From Saccharofermentans sp. (GTDB lineage Bacteria; Bacillota; Clostridia; Saccharofermentanales; Saccharofermentanaceae): a stretch of 64,000 bases of DNA. Location: the NCBI GenBank assembly GCA_016292215.1, contig JAEFBB010000002.1, positions 1-64,000 of the forward strand, written 5' to 3'. Below are positions 1 to 9,237 of the stretch, piece by piece; the stretch's first letter is position 1, and each line of letters starts with the position of its first letter. Made by a program: the position numbers and the translations under genes. A model generated the notes under the pieces. The model was not told where the DNA came from. It did no database searches and worked only from the letters and a program-made list of their open reading frames with translations.

Positions 1-854
<854 letters not shown>

Positions 855-1634
855 ATGCCATTAAAAACATCCTTAAGAGCTCGATATGAACTGATTCTTA
901 AAACCATAACTGAATTGGATGAGAGGATTCAAAAGCTGCCAGAAGGCAGAATCATTGTTAAGCATCATAAAACTTCAACTTTCTATGAGCATTACCAAAA
1001 CGATTCCGTACACTACCTGAACAAAAATAACGCCCAGACGGTAAAAGACTTATCTCAAAAGCATTACCTCAAGAAAGTTCTGAAAGCAGCAAACCAGGAA
1101 GCAGAGGCGCTTGAAAGAGCATTAAAGTTGTTTCCTGAGATCACTATTGAAGATATTTACGATTCACTTCCTGAAGAATTGAGAATCAATACAAAGCCAA
1201 TAGTCATTGGCGATGATCAGTATATTAACAAGTGGCTGGAAGCCCCTTATCAGCGAAAGCCTTTCAAGAAGGACGATCCTGAATACTATTCCCTCAAAGG
1301 CGACCGTGTCAGGTCAAAATCCGAGATAATCATTGCAGACAGGCTTTACGCGAAAGGCATTCCCTACAAATATGAATGTCCTCTTAAAATAGGGAAAAAG
1401 ATCATTCATCCAGATTTCAGCATTCTGAGGATGAGCGACCGTCAAATCGTCTATCATGAACACTGCGGGATGATAGACAAGGAAGATTATGCACGAGATA
1501 TGGTAAAACGCGTAAAACTGTACTCAACAGCCAAGATATATCAAGGTGACAGACTGTTTTTCACCTTTGAGACTTCCGATGACTCAATAGATGTCAACAT
1601 GATCGATGATTTCATCGAAAAGAACTACAGGTGA
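855..1634 (+). CDS. Orphan PD-(D/E)XK-like nuclease-domain protein
   Basis: Predicted 259-residue soluble protein. The ATG at 855 is chosen because AGGAGG sits just upstream (841-846); the in-frame ATG at 825 overlaps the TATAAT -10 hexamer. The N-terminal half is helical and charged. The C-terminal half has the pattern of a restriction-endonuclease-like fold: RSKSE (E157), GIPYKYE, HPDF (D187), YHEH (E202, H203), then K218 and K221. A diverged full-length paralogue lies at 45443-46225. Its stop codon abuts the stop of convergent rsmI with no base between. Codons are more A/T-rich than in neighbouring housekeeping genes, which suggests an accessory gene. Nuclease activity and target are inferred from motifs only. 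Confidence 0.6.
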   Translation: MPLKTSLRARYELILKTITELDERIQKLPEGRIIVKHHKTSTFYEHYQNDSVHYLNKNNAQTVKDLSQKHYLKKVLKAANQEAEALERALKLFPEITIEDIYDSLPEELRINTKPIVIGDDQYINKWLEAPYQRKPFKKDDPEYYSLKGDRVRSKSEIIIADRLYAKGIPYKYECPLKIGKKIIHPDFSILRMSDRQIVYHEHCGMIDKEDYARDMVKRVKLYSTAKIYQGDRLFFTFETSDDSIDVNMIDDFIEKNYR

Positions 1635-2453
1635 TCAGCTCTCAGAAGCGATCTTATAAGCTTCCTTCTTGTTCATGCCCGTGTATTCGGATACTACGGC
1701 AGCGATGTCCTTTGAGGACATGCCTTTCTCTTTAAGCAAAGCGATGAGCGCCGTGCCGTCGCCGGCTTCCACCATCGTCTTCTGCTCAAGAGGCTCCAGG
1801 CAGATGCAGAATTCGCCGCGCGGCTCATTTGAAGCATAATACGAGACCGCTTCCGCGACGGTCATCCTGAGCACTTCTTCGTATTTCTTCGTAAGTTCGC
1901 GGCACAAAGCAATCTTATTGCCGCCGAAGCCGTTCTCAGCCAGTTCATCGAGAAGCTTCTTCAGGCGGTGCGGAGCCTCATAAAGCACGATGGTCTCGCC
2001 GATCAGCGTCAGAGCCTTTAGTCTCTCGCGTCTTTTCGAGCCCTCCGAAGGAAGGAATCCTTCGAAATGGAAATATCTCGTATCAAGACCGGAAATGCTG
2101 AGAGCAGCTGTCACAGCGGAAGGTCCCGGAATAACTGTGATGTCGATATCATTCTCAGCGGCAAGGAGAGCCAGATCAGCGCCCGGATCGCTTATGGCAG
2201 GCATGCCGGCGTCAGATACTTCAGCGACGTCGAGGCCCTGCTTCAGAAGGTCTATAATGCCGTTGCCGCTGGCAGCTTTGTTGTGCTCGTGGTAAGCGAT
2301 AAGACGCTTTCCGGTGATGCCGAGGTTCGACAGCAGAATGCCCGTGACTCTTGTGTCCTCACAGGCAATAACATCAACGTTTTTGAGCACTTCGCAAGCT
2401 CTCGGAGACATATCGTCAAGGTTTCCGATCGGTGTTCCAACTAGATAAAGCAA
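1635..2453 (-). CDS. rsmI: 16S rRNA (cytidine-2'-O)-methyltransferase RsmI
   Basis: Uses S-adenosylmethionine to 2'-O-methylate C1402 of 16S rRNA in the decoding centre. The 272 residues match the tetrapyrrole-methylase-fold family: LYLVGTPIGNLDDMSPRA at the N-terminus, CEDTR, SDAGMPAISDPG, and EAPHRLKKLLDEL. The start is a TTG at 2453, preceded by GGAGG, because the family normally begins directly before LVGTPIGNL. It overlaps the 3' end of the upstream methyltransferase gene by 13 bases, so translation is probably coupled. Identity is firm. Confidence 0.93.
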   Translation of the reverse strand: MLYLVGTPIGNLDDMSPRACEVLKNVDVIACEDTRVTGILLSNLGITGKRLIAYHEHNKAASGNGIIDLLKQGLDVAEVSDAGMPAISDPGADLALLAAENDIDITVIPGPSAVTAALSISGLDTRYFHFEGFLPSEGSKRRERLKALTLIGETIVLYEAPHRLKKLLDELAENGFGGNKIALCRELTKKYEEVLRMTVAEAVSYYASNEPRGEFCICLEPLEQKTMVEAGDGTALIALLKEKGMSSKDIAAVVSEYTGMNKKEAYKIASES

Positions 2454-3256
2454 TCCGTATGTTCCTCCTCATATATGTGTACAGCCTGTCTGGTGAGACC
2501 GCCGGATCCTTCTTCGTTGATGAATAAAGGCGGCAGCGCTTTAAACTCGGCATTCGGAGCGCCTTTCTTCCCTGCTATCAGAGCCAGGAAAGCGGGCTTT
2601 CCGGCATTTGCATGCACAGTAAGAAGCCTGACAGGAGTGATCTTATATTTCGAGTATAAAGCAAAACATTCGGGCACACGGTCGGGACTGATGCACATGA
2701 CCGCATATCCGCCGCTCGTACGGGTCCTCAAAGACTGTACGCGGATAAAGTCCTCCAGCACGCCGCTATCAGCAAAGCGCGCAGCGGCCTCATGTTCGGA
2801 TTTGACAGCTGTATCTGTGACAGATCCTTTCGTGCCGTCATAAAAAGGCGGGTTCATGAAGACCACGTCGTAAGCCTTGTTCTTCAGTTCCGGAGGAAGG
2901 TCTCTGAGATCGCAGTTATATGCGCTTACACGTTCCTCCAGATGATTGAGCCTGATGTTTTCACAAAACACCTTGTAAGCCAATTCAACAAGCTCTACGC
3001 CGTCAATACGGGCGTTCTTGCAGCGCGCTGATGCAAGCAGTGAGACACCGCCCGTACCGCTGCCTAATTCGAGCATTTCGCAGGGTTTGCCCTTGCGCGC
3101 GAAAGATGCCGCAAACCACGCCAAAAGCACACTTGCGGTATCAAGCTTATAGCAGTCTTTGTGCTGCAGGAGCTTTAAGCCGTCGCGCCCGAGATCTTCG
3201 GGGACGATCTTCCCGCCTTCTATTGTCACAGTCATTGAATCAGACAAGTGAGTCAT
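2441..3256 (-). CDS. TrmN6-like tRNA (adenine-N6) methyltransferase
   Basis: A 271-residue SAM-dependent methyltransferase of the TrmN6/YfiC (YabB) family, which modifies A37 of tRNA-Val in E. coli. Visible motifs are the family start GLKLLQHKDCYKLDTASVLLA, the SAM-binding loop LELGSGTGGVSLL, the acidic strand VELVELA, and the N6-adenine catalytic motif NPPFYDG. Pairing with rsmI is common in Firmicutes and fits an RNA-modification operon. Starts at ATG 3256; an internal ATG at 3238 is an alternative. The exact tRNA substrate is not visible from sequence. Confidence 0.85.
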   Translation of the reverse strand: MTHLSDSMTVTIEGGKIVPEDLGRDGLKLLQHKDCYKLDTASVLLAWFAASFARKGKPCEMLELGSGTGGVSLLASARCKNARIDGVELVELAYKVFCENIRLNHLEERVSAYNCDLRDLPPELKNKAYDVVFMNPPFYDGTKGSVTDTAVKSEHEAAARFADSGVLEDFIRVQSLRTRTSGGYAVMCISPDRVPECFALYSKYKITPVRLLTVHANAGKPAFLALIAGKKGAPNAEFKALPPLFINEEGSGGLTRQAVHIYEEEHTDCFI

Positions 3257-3320
3257 ACCATCCGTTATCAGCTTACGCAGAGAATAATAACAGAATCATT
3301 ATACTCCTGCACAATCTCCA

Positions 3321-4862
3321 TTATTTGGCAAGCTCACTGTCACTTCTCGTTTGAAGAAGCTTTTCGAGCCCGTTTTCGAAGTGTGATTCAAGGAGCTTCT
3401 TCTTATCGAAATAGGTTTGAAGTTCCTTGTCCAGCAAATATATTTTTTCCTTTGAAGCCTGGATCACCTCGGGCTGTGCCGAACGGTATACACGGACCTG
3501 CGCGTCAGCATCATCTTTCTTCTTGTTGGTGATATTGATCTTGTAATCTACAGCTGCGCGTTCTGAGAGTATATGCAAAAGTTCCTTAAGCCCTTCGAAA
3601 AATTCTTTGTCAGGCTCCAATGCCTGTTCCTTTGCATCTCCGGCCTCTTTCTCGAGGACACGGATACGTGTAGGCGTAAGGTCTTCATGAAGATCTATGC
3701 TGCTTACCTTAGTCCATCTGCCCTTGCAAAGGATACGCCCCAGCAGAGCTTCAAAATCAGACGGATCAGCCATGAGCATATTCGAGAATCGCTGTTCCGC
3801 ATCTGAGTAGAATCCTTTATTCATTGAATTCAAAGCTTTTTCCAAAGGAAGACCGAAGAACAAAGAGATTCCGTAGCCTACACCGCAGGACTTGCATTCA
3901 TATATGCGTTTTTCCTTGTTGAGGATCAGCTGTGCAGCACACTTTGAACACAGGATCGTCTTATTTTCATCTACTGCTTCAGTATCATAAGACGTTTCAG
4001 AAGCTGATTCCACGCTTTTATCCTCAACGGAACCTTTACCACACATCGGCTCGATCTCTAAGAGCTGCAAATATTGCTGATTATACTGCTCTTTGATATC
4101 AGCGATCCTTTCCCGGTACGGCTTCTGCCCTGACTCGCCGATTCTGACGATTTTTTTCAAATCATTACTTGTCCAGGCGGTTTTGATAGTGCTGTAGATA
4201 AAAAAGCCTCCGAAAAGCAGAGAAAAAGCAATCAGATTACCTATAAGCTGAGCTTTGAGGTTTGTTTGGTCGAAAAATCCTCCGGCCATAGAAAAAGCAA
4301 AGTTTAATATCAGAGCAAGCCCGATCGTAATGATACCCATAATCCAGCCCTTTCTCTTGCTTTCCAGTTCTTTTTCAGCCTTTTTGAACTTGCCCTTATT
4401 CGCGTCGGCTCTGACAACATAGCCTTCTTTTTCCGCAGCCTTGATGGACCCGACAAGATCCATCATGGAAGACAACTTCTTGAAGTATTCTTGATTTGCA
4501 CCTGAAGTAAGATTTTCCGCGCGGGAAACTGCTTCTTTTACCTTTGAGAGATTATTCCTGCTAACGTTATCCGGATCTTTAAGATCATCTGCCGATGTCA
4601 GACCTGCTTCGCAGAAAACAAGTCCGCGCAGCGATTCAAAAACCTTCTCATTTTTGGCCAATATCAAGTTGTATTTCTCTTTGGCAGCGACAAAATCCTT
4701 TTGCTTCAGGCATTCTTCAGCCTGCAAAAGGATCTCATCACCATGGAAATCAACAATATCAAAATGGTTTCCGCAGAACGGACAATCGAAAAACTCCTGA
4801 TCTGAATCAAAATACAGGACGCCGCCGCATTTAGAACATGTATAACTCTTAAGTAAAGCCAT
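3321..4862 (-). CDS. Membrane protein with two zinc-ribbon/TPR-like modules
   Basis: Predicted 513-residue protein of unknown function. It starts with a zinc ribbon (CSKCGGVLYFD ... CPFCGNHF) and a helical TPR-like stretch (QKDFVAAKEKYNLILA). Two membrane segments follow around residues 175-225. A second zinc ribbon (CSKCAAQLIL ... CKSCGVGY), a second TPR-like helix pair and a charged coiled C-terminus complete it. The second half resembles the first and also the protein at 23641-24477, so it looks like an internal duplication. The ATG at 4862 is preferred over an in-frame GTG at 4880 because MALLKSYTCSKC is a natural N-terminus. It is separated from rsmI/trmN by 64 bases. No enzymatic motif was seen. 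Confidence 0.7.
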   Translation of the reverse strand: MALLKSYTCSKCGGVLYFDSDQEFFDCPFCGNHFDIVDFHGDEILLQAEECLKQKDFVAAKEKYNLILAKNEKVFESLRGLVFCEAGLTSADDLKDPDNVSRNNLSKVKEAVSRAENLTSGANQEYFKKLSSMMDLVGSIKAAEKEGYVVRADANKGKFKKAEKELESKRKGWIMGIITIGLALILNFAFSMAGGFFDQTNLKAQLIGNLIAFSLLFGGFFIYSTIKTAWTSNDLKKIVRIGESGQKPYRERIADIKEQYNQQYLQLLEIEPMCGKGSVEDKSVESASETSYDTEAVDENKTILCSKCAAQLILNKEKRIYECKSCGVGYGISLFFGLPLEKALNSMNKGFYSDAEQRFSNMLMADPSDFEALLGRILCKGRWTKVSSIDLHEDLTPTRIRVLEKEAGDAKEQALEPDKEFFEGLKELLHILSERAAVDYKINITNKKKDDADAQVRVYRSAQPEVIQASKEKIYLLDKELQTYFDKKKLLESHFENGLEKLLQTRSDSELAK

Positions 4863-4936
4863 AGAAGGATTCCCCCACACAAAATCCGACCCAAACCTAC
4901 AAAAACAATATTAACAGATTTTCGGGCAAAAACATA

Positions 4937-4967
4937 AAAAACAGCGCGCTCCCGAAGGAACGCGCTG
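4937..4967 (-). terminator. Intrinsic terminator after ferredoxin gene
   Basis: Arms CAGCGCG (4942-4948) and CGCGCTG (4961-4967) with a 12-base loop. On the minus strand the stem is followed by a T-run (plus-strand A-run 4936-4941). It lies 31 bases beyond the ferredoxin stop. Confidence 0.8.
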
Positions 4968-4998
4968 CAATCTACTAATCGAATTTGCCGATTACGTA

Positions 4999-5169
4999 TC
5001 AGCCTTCAGCGATAGCGCCTGTAGGGCAGGAAGCTTCGCAAGCACCGCAGGATACGCAAACATCGGGATCGATGTTGTACTGTGTATCACCCTGAGAAAT
5101 AGCTCCAACGGGGCAGCCGTCAGCGCATGTTCCGCAAGATACGCAAGCGTCAGAAATTACATATGCCAT
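4999..5169 (-). CDS. 2x[4Fe-4S] ferredoxin
   Basis: A 56-residue electron carrier for low-potential redox reactions such as pyruvate:ferredoxin oxidoreductase or hydrogenase. It has two complete cluster motifs, CVSCGTCADGCP (residues 9-20) and CVSCGACEASCP (38-49), each CxxCxxCxxxCP, in the pseudo-symmetric layout of clostridial ferredoxins. Length equals the usual 55-56 residues. The ATG at 5169 follows AGGAGGATAATTTTT. It is monocistronic: an upstream terminator separates it from ricT and its own terminator follows. This gene is diagnostic of an anaerobe. Confidence 0.95.
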   Translation of the reverse strand: MAYVISDACVSCGTCADGCPVGAISQGDTQYNIDPDVCVSCGACEASCPTGAIAEG

Positions 5170-5201
5170 AAAAATTATCCTCCTATTCGAATAGTGGCTT
5201 G

Positions 5202-5230
5202 ATTATTTCACAAAACTAAGATTTCTACAA
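5202..5230 (-). promoter_or_regulatory. Candidate promoter of the ferredoxin gene
   Basis: Minus-strand TTGTAG (-35, 5225-5230) and AATAAT (-10, 5202-5207), separated by 17 bases and lying 33 bases before the ATG. The -10 is 5/6 to consensus; the -35 is weak. Confidence 0.5.
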
Positions 5231-5237
5231 GTAATAG

Positions 5238-5265
5238 AAAGGGTGTTTTTTGTAAAACACCCTTT
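5238..5265. other. Strong hairpin upstream of the ferredoxin promoter
   Basis: Perfect 12-bp inverted repeat AAAGGGTGTTTT/AAAACACCCTTT with a TTGT loop, between the ricT terminator and the ferredoxin promoter. It lacks a clear T-run, so it is either a second, backup terminator or a binding site. Confidence 0.5.
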
Positions 5266-5284
5266 TAGCCTTATATTATTGACC

Positions 5285-5304
5285 TAAAAACCGACATCGG
5301 TCGG
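5285..5304 (-). terminator. Intrinsic terminator after ricT
   Basis: On the minus strand the stem CCGAC/GTCGG with loop CGAT is followed directly by TTTTT (plus-strand A-run 5286-5290). It lies 20 bases past the ricT stop and ends the tmk-holB-ricT unit. Confidence 0.75.
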
Positions 5305-5323
5305 AAACGCTTATCCCCTGTTT

Positions 5324-6217
5324 TCAGGCTTCTCCATCGTCTTCAAAATCGGAATCTGAATAAGAATCTTCATTCTTATTGCCGCCCTTGCCGTTACCCG
5401 GATTGCGCTTTGCCATATCATGGTTCAGGTCTTCAATGTCTGACCAGGAGAATTTCTCGATCTCTGTGTCGCTCTCTGTTACAAACTTAACGTTGAGCGT
5501 CTCTTCTATGTAGTTAACATCAGTGACAACGCCAACACCTACGGGTGTCCTTACTCTCGAGCCCAGGTCAGGAAGCCTTCTGTGAGCGTCTTCGTATGCT
5601 TCTTTTTCGAACTGGAGGCAGCACATAAGCCTGCCGCATGCACCGTTGAGCTTACCGGGGTTAAGAGAAAGACCCTGTGATCTTGCGAGCTTAAGGTTAA
5701 CGGGCGCAAAGTGATTGAGGAAAGAGCAGCAGCACAGCTCTCTTCCGCACATACCGATACCTCCTACGAGCTTGGCCTGGTCTCTCGAACCGATCTGACG
5801 GAGCTCGATCCTCGTACGGAATGTATAAGCGAGATCCTTTACGAGCTCTCTGAAGTCTACTCTTCCGTCAGCCGTGAAATAAAACGTCAGTTTCTTGCCG
5901 TCAAAAGAATATTCGCAGTCTACGAGATTCATCTCAATGCCGCGTGCCGCGATGAGTTCTTTGCACTTGAAGAATGCTTCCTTTTCCTTGGCGCAGATGT
6001 CGTAATACTTCTCAAGTTCCTTCTCTGATGCCAAACGCTTTACAAAAGGGATCTCCTCACTTGTCTCTTCGACGTAAGGCTCCTGCGCTACGAAAGCTAT
6101 CTCTTCGCATGCCTCGGTATCTATCATTACCGCATCGCCCAAAGTAAGCGACAGGCCGTCGCAGCGGTATCTTAACGTGACACCTGCATCTCTTGTTCTT
6201 AAGTTAACGATCTTCAT
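5324..6217 (-). CDS. ricT: PSP1-domain protein RicT (YaaT)
   Basis: A 297-residue cytoplasmic protein of the RicT/YaaT family. In Bacillus it forms the RicAFT complex, which carries Fe-S clusters and stimulates RNase Y-dependent mRNA maturation. Diagnostic segments are visible: GGIGMCGRELCCCSFLNHFAPVNLKLARSQ (in two blocks around residues 149-178), the cysteine pair in GRLMCCLQFEKEAYED, and RVRTPVGVGVV. The C-terminal 35 residues are acidic and probably disordered. Its start overlaps the holB stop by 4 bases; the holB-ricT order is typical of Firmicutes. Confidence 0.9.
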   Translation of the reverse strand: MKIVNLRTRDAGVTLRYRCDGLSLTLGDAVMIDTEACEEIAFVAQEPYVEETSEEIPFVKRLASEKELEKYYDICAKEKEAFFKCKELIAARGIEMNLVDCEYSFDGKKLTFYFTADGRVDFRELVKDLAYTFRTRIELRQIGSRDQAKLVGGIGMCGRELCCCSFLNHFAPVNLKLARSQGLSLNPGKLNGACGRLMCCLQFEKEAYEDAHRRLPDLGSRVRTPVGVGVVTDVNYIEETLNVKFVTESDTEIEKFSWSDIEDLNHDMAKRNPGNGKGGNKNEDSYSDSDFEDDGEA

Positions 6218-7224
6218 TTCTTGAGCTCCTCATGTATACGGAGAAGCATGGCAGAAGCTGAGGAATCAAAGTTCGAATTGACTTCGAGCGCTCTTAAGAA
6301 AGTGTTCACCGCTTCTGTGCATCTTCCGAGTTTAAGTGTTGATATATGTTTGTTGGAGGCAACGAAAGTCTCTATCGCCTCACGGTCAAGTTCGTTGTTT
6401 ATCTTGCGGCAGTCAGGATAATTGATAAGTCTTGCCGCATCATCTAAGAATAACAGGATCGCTGAAGCAACGATCTTGCTGTCATCTTTAAAGCTTGTCA
6501 GCACATCCACAAAGTCTTCGAGCACATCGATGTATGAGCTTGTCGGCATTGCGATCATGATGCTGTTTATCTCGTGTCTTAAGCTTACGCCGGAATCCTC
6601 CATCGCAAGGCTTATGGCCTTTCCGGGGATCCTTCCGCTGTTATATACCGCGCTCTTGATCTTAGCTTCATCAAGATCGGGGCAATTGGCCTTTACTATC
6701 TCTTCTAACTCTTCTTCGCTGTAGGGATCAAGCTTGATCTCAGTTACTCTGGACATGACAGTATCAAGCACCTGATCTGTATTAGAGCTCGTAAGAATGA
6801 ATACGACATCCTTCCTGGGCTCTTCCAAAGACTTAAGCAGAGCGTTCTGGCTCTCGACTCCGAGATAATCGAAGTCGATAATGAATGTCTTTGTCCTCGC
6901 AAACTGGGGCTTTAAGTAAGACTCAGCCACAACGTGGTCTTTGATGAAATCCACCTTGACATTCTTAGTGTCCGAAGGCTCATAAACCCTCGTGACATCA
7001 GGCGTCGTGAAGTTATCGAAATACTTGCAGTTGCTGCACACTCCGCATGCACCGTCAGATCCCGCATCAGGACACATCAGGGCCTTTGCAAACTCTTCGG
7101 CAATAAGTCTCTTGCCCGAGCCTGCAGGACCTGAGAGCATATAAGCGCCGCTGCCGCGCCTCCGGGCTTCAGCAGCTAATCTCATCTTGATCTGCTTCTG
7201 ACCTGTAATGCTTGAGAAAGCCAT
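6214..7224 (-). CDS. holB: DNA polymerase III delta' subunit
   Basis: Clamp-loader subunit that helps place the beta clamp on DNA. The 336 residues show the AAA+ fold: N-terminal SITGQKQI, a Walker A-like loop (SGPAGSGKRL), and the zinc module with four cysteines (CPDAGSDGACGVCSNC). LLKSLEEP and the region TVMSRVTEI, where delta' normally has SRC, follow; the cysteine is replaced by valine here. The gene overlaps tmk upstream by one base and ricT downstream, so all three are co-translated. Confidence 0.9.
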   Translation of the reverse strand: MAFSSITGQKQIKMRLAAEARRRGSGAYMLSGPAGSGKRLIAEEFAKALMCPDAGSDGACGVCSNCKYFDNFTTPDVTRVYEPSDTKNVKVDFIKDHVVAESYLKPQFARTKTFIIDFDYLGVESQNALLKSLEEPRKDVVFILTSSNTDQVLDTVMSRVTEIKLDPYSEEELEEIVKANCPDLDEAKIKSAVYNSGRIPGKAISLAMEDSGVSLRHEINSIMIAMPTSSYIDVLEDFVDVLTSFKDDSKIVASAILLFLDDAARLINYPDCRKINNELDREAIETFVASNKHISTLKLGRCTEAVNTFLRALEVNSNFDSSASAMLLRIHEELKK

Positions 7225-7847
7225 CAGATCTTTCCTTCCAACGTCTTTAATATCTGCGCAAAGATCTCGTCTATGCTGTTCGTAGCATCGATCGTAACGA
7301 TGCGTCCGTCTGAACTCTTCGCAAGTTCAAGATATCCTTTTCTTACATCTTCCTGGAACTTCAAGCCGGCAAGCTCGATGCGGTCAGATGCTTCGCCTCT
7401 CTTGCCTCTTCTGGCCAAAGCCTCTTCGGCTGTTATGTCAAAGAAGAACGTGATATCAGGCTTAAGGCCGCCTGTAGCAGCCATATTGAGGCTTCCGACG
7501 AAGTCCATGCCCATGCCTCTGGCCATTCCCTGATAGGCGGAAGATGAATCGAAGAATCTGTCACAGAGAACGATCTTTCCTTCTTCCAGTGCGGGCTTGA
7601 TGACCTCATCCGTGATCTGCGCTCTTGCAGCCTCAAATAAGAGAAGCTCTGTCCTTGCAGTCATCTGGGAATTCTTCTTATCAAGAAGGATCTCCCTGAT
7701 GCGCTCGCCTATTACGGTGCCGCCGGGTTCTCTTACGAAGAGAAAGTCTTTGCCGTTTGATTCGAGGTGATTTTTGAGCATCTCGCACTGGGTGCTCTTG
7801 CCGCACCCGTCGATACCTTCAAAAGTAATGAATATGCCCTTCATCAT
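7224..7847 (-). CDS. tmk: Thymidylate kinase
   Basis: Phosphorylates dTMP to dTDP for DNA synthesis. The 207 residues carry the P-loop FEGIDGCGKSTQ, the DR-x motif CDRFFDSSSAYQG and the lid RGKRGEASDRIE. The start codon at 7847 overlaps the stop of the upstream gene (TGATG), with a second ATG one codon later. No separate Shine-Dalgarno is visible, so translation is probably coupled to the upstream gene. Confidence 0.95.
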   Translation of the reverse strand: MMKGIFITFEGIDGCGKSTQCEMLKNHLESNGKDFLFVREPGGTVIGERIREILLDKKNSQMTARTELLLFEAARAQITDEVIKPALEEGKIVLCDRFFDSSSAYQGMARGMGMDFVGSLNMAATGGLKPDITFFFDITAEEALARRGKRGEASDRIELAGLKFQEDVRKGYLELAKSSDGRIVTIDATNSIDEIFAQILKTLEGKI

Positions 7848-8341
7848 CAGTTGAGATTAATATTCTTGAGAGATGCTATCTCAAGATATATTTCCTTGGT
7901 AATTCTTGCGTTATCGCTTCTGATGTCTTCGATGGTCTCGACCTTCTTAACATTCTTTGCGACCTCTGCATCTATCTCTCTGGAGCGCTTATTCTTATTT
8001 CTGCGCTCGGGGTTGAACTGCTTTCTGTTCTCGCCCTGCTGGTTCTGGTCGCGGTTGAACTTCTTATTCTGGTCACGGCCGCCCTGCTGTCTGTTGCGGC
8101 CCTGGTTTCTGTTGCCGCCCTCAGCCTGGATCTCGGCATTATCAGCGCGCTTATTGTTGTTATTGTTATCGTTACCGCCCTGTCTCTGACCGTTGTTTCT
8201 TCTTCTGCGGTTATTGCGGTTATAGTTGTTCTTACGTCCTTCCTGCTTTGCGGGATCGAACCTCTGGCGCTTCTCTTTATTCTGATCGTTACCACGATTG
8301 TCTGACTGCGGTACTGCTGCGCCCGGATTGTTTTCTGACAT
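7847..8341 (-). CDS. Arg/Asn/Gln-rich disordered protein upstream of tmk
   Basis: A 164-residue protein with no recognised domain. Residues 1-120 are almost wholly N, R, Q, K, G and D (blocks such as NNYNRNNRRRRNN and NRNQGRNRQQGG), a composition typical of disordered nucleic-acid-binding tails. The last 45 residues are less biased (EVAKNVKKVETIEDIRSDNARITKEIYLEIASL) and could form a helix. The ATG at 8341 is chosen because GGAGGAATTT precedes it; the ATG at 8353 lies inside that ribosome binding site. It is translationally coupled to tmk. A role in RNA or DNA binding is only an inference from charge and context. Confidence 0.7.
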   Translation of the reverse strand: MSENNPGAAVPQSDNRGNDQNKEKRQRFDPAKQEGRKNNYNRNNRRRRNNGQRQGGNDNNNNNKRADNAEIQAEGGNRNQGRNRQQGGRDQNKKFNRDQNQQGENRKQFNPERRNKNKRSREIDAEVAKNVKKVETIEDIRSDNARITKEIYLEIASLKNINLN

Positions 8342-8402
8342 AAATTCCTCCATCTTTCTAAATGACGTGCCTAATTATAAACTGTGCTATCTGATAACTC
8401 AA

Positions 8403-9215
8403 TTATCCGCGCTTCCGATATAAGGACACTTCCTTGTCATCAGGGTGATCTAGTCCCACATCTTTAAGCTCCCTCAAAGGTACGGTAACAAACGATCTGA
8501 GATTCCACCTCGGATGAGGCACCGTAAGCTCAGGCTTCATTATTACCCTGTCCCCGTAGAATATGATGTCGATATCGATCGTTCTGGGGCCCCAGTGAAT
8601 CTCTCTGGTCCTCAACAGTTCGCTCTCGATCACGTGGATCTTATCGAGCAGCTCGAAAGGATCGATATCGGTATAAAAACCAACGCATGTATTGAGGAAA
8701 TACGGCTGGTCTTCAAGTCCCACGGGCTCTGTCTCATAGATCGAAGCGGTCTTAAATCCTTCCACGCCGGGCAGTGCTTTCAAAGCATCTTCCGCAGCGA
8801 GGATATTAGCTTCCCTGTCGCCTAGATTGCTGCCCAAAGAGAGAATTACAAACTCTTTGCGTCTTCTGGTGATCTTAACTTCCATAGTCTCGAAAATACC
8901 CTTTATGGGTGCTTCAGGCTTTGACACGGTGACCGTAACCATCTCTATTCTGCTGTCTGTGCCAAGGACACCGTCAGATATCTTCTGCGCGAGGCTCTCG
9001 ATGAGATTGCCCTTGTCTGAAGTGACAATATCCTTAGTGACATCGTAGATCTTCGAGTAATCAACGGTGTCAGATAATTCATCCGAATAGCATCCCTTTA
9101 TCCTGTCCAAAAAGATATCCAAAGAGACAATGAATTTCTGGCCGTCCAGCTTTTCAAAGTCAAAGCAGCCGGTATGTCCTTCAAATTCCATTTTCGAGAG
9201 CGTTATCTTATCCAA
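8403..9215 (-). CDS. folBK: FolB-FolK fusion: dihydroneopterin aldolase / HPPK
   Basis: Bifunctional folate enzyme of 270 residues. Residues 1-118 are dihydroneopterin aldolase (MDKITLSKMEFEGHTGCFDFE, then NLIESLAQKI), which makes 6-hydroxymethyl-dihydropterin. Residues 120-270 are hydroxymethyldihydropterin pyrophosphokinase: VILSLGSNLGDREANI, NTCVGFYTD, and the signature WGPRTIDIDIIFYG with VPHPRW. The start is a TTG at 9215, supported by the family N-terminus MDKI and an upstream AAAGGA. Last gene of the folE-folP-folBK operon. Such fusions occur in several Firmicutes. Confidence 0.93.
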   Translation of the reverse strand: MDKITLSKMEFEGHTGCFDFEKLDGQKFIVSLDIFLDRIKGCYSDELSDTVDYSKIYDVTKDIVTSDKGNLIESLAQKISDGVLGTDSRIEMVTVTVSKPEAPIKGIFETMEVKITRRRKEFVILSLGSNLGDREANILAAEDALKALPGVEGFKTASIYETEPVGLEDQPYFLNTCVGFYTDIDPFELLDKIHVIESELLRTREIHWGPRTIDIDIIFYGDRVIMKPELTVPHPRWNLRSFVTVPLRELKDVGLDHPDDKEVSLYRKRG

Positions 9216-9237
9216 ATGCCGTTATTCCTTTCGAAGA

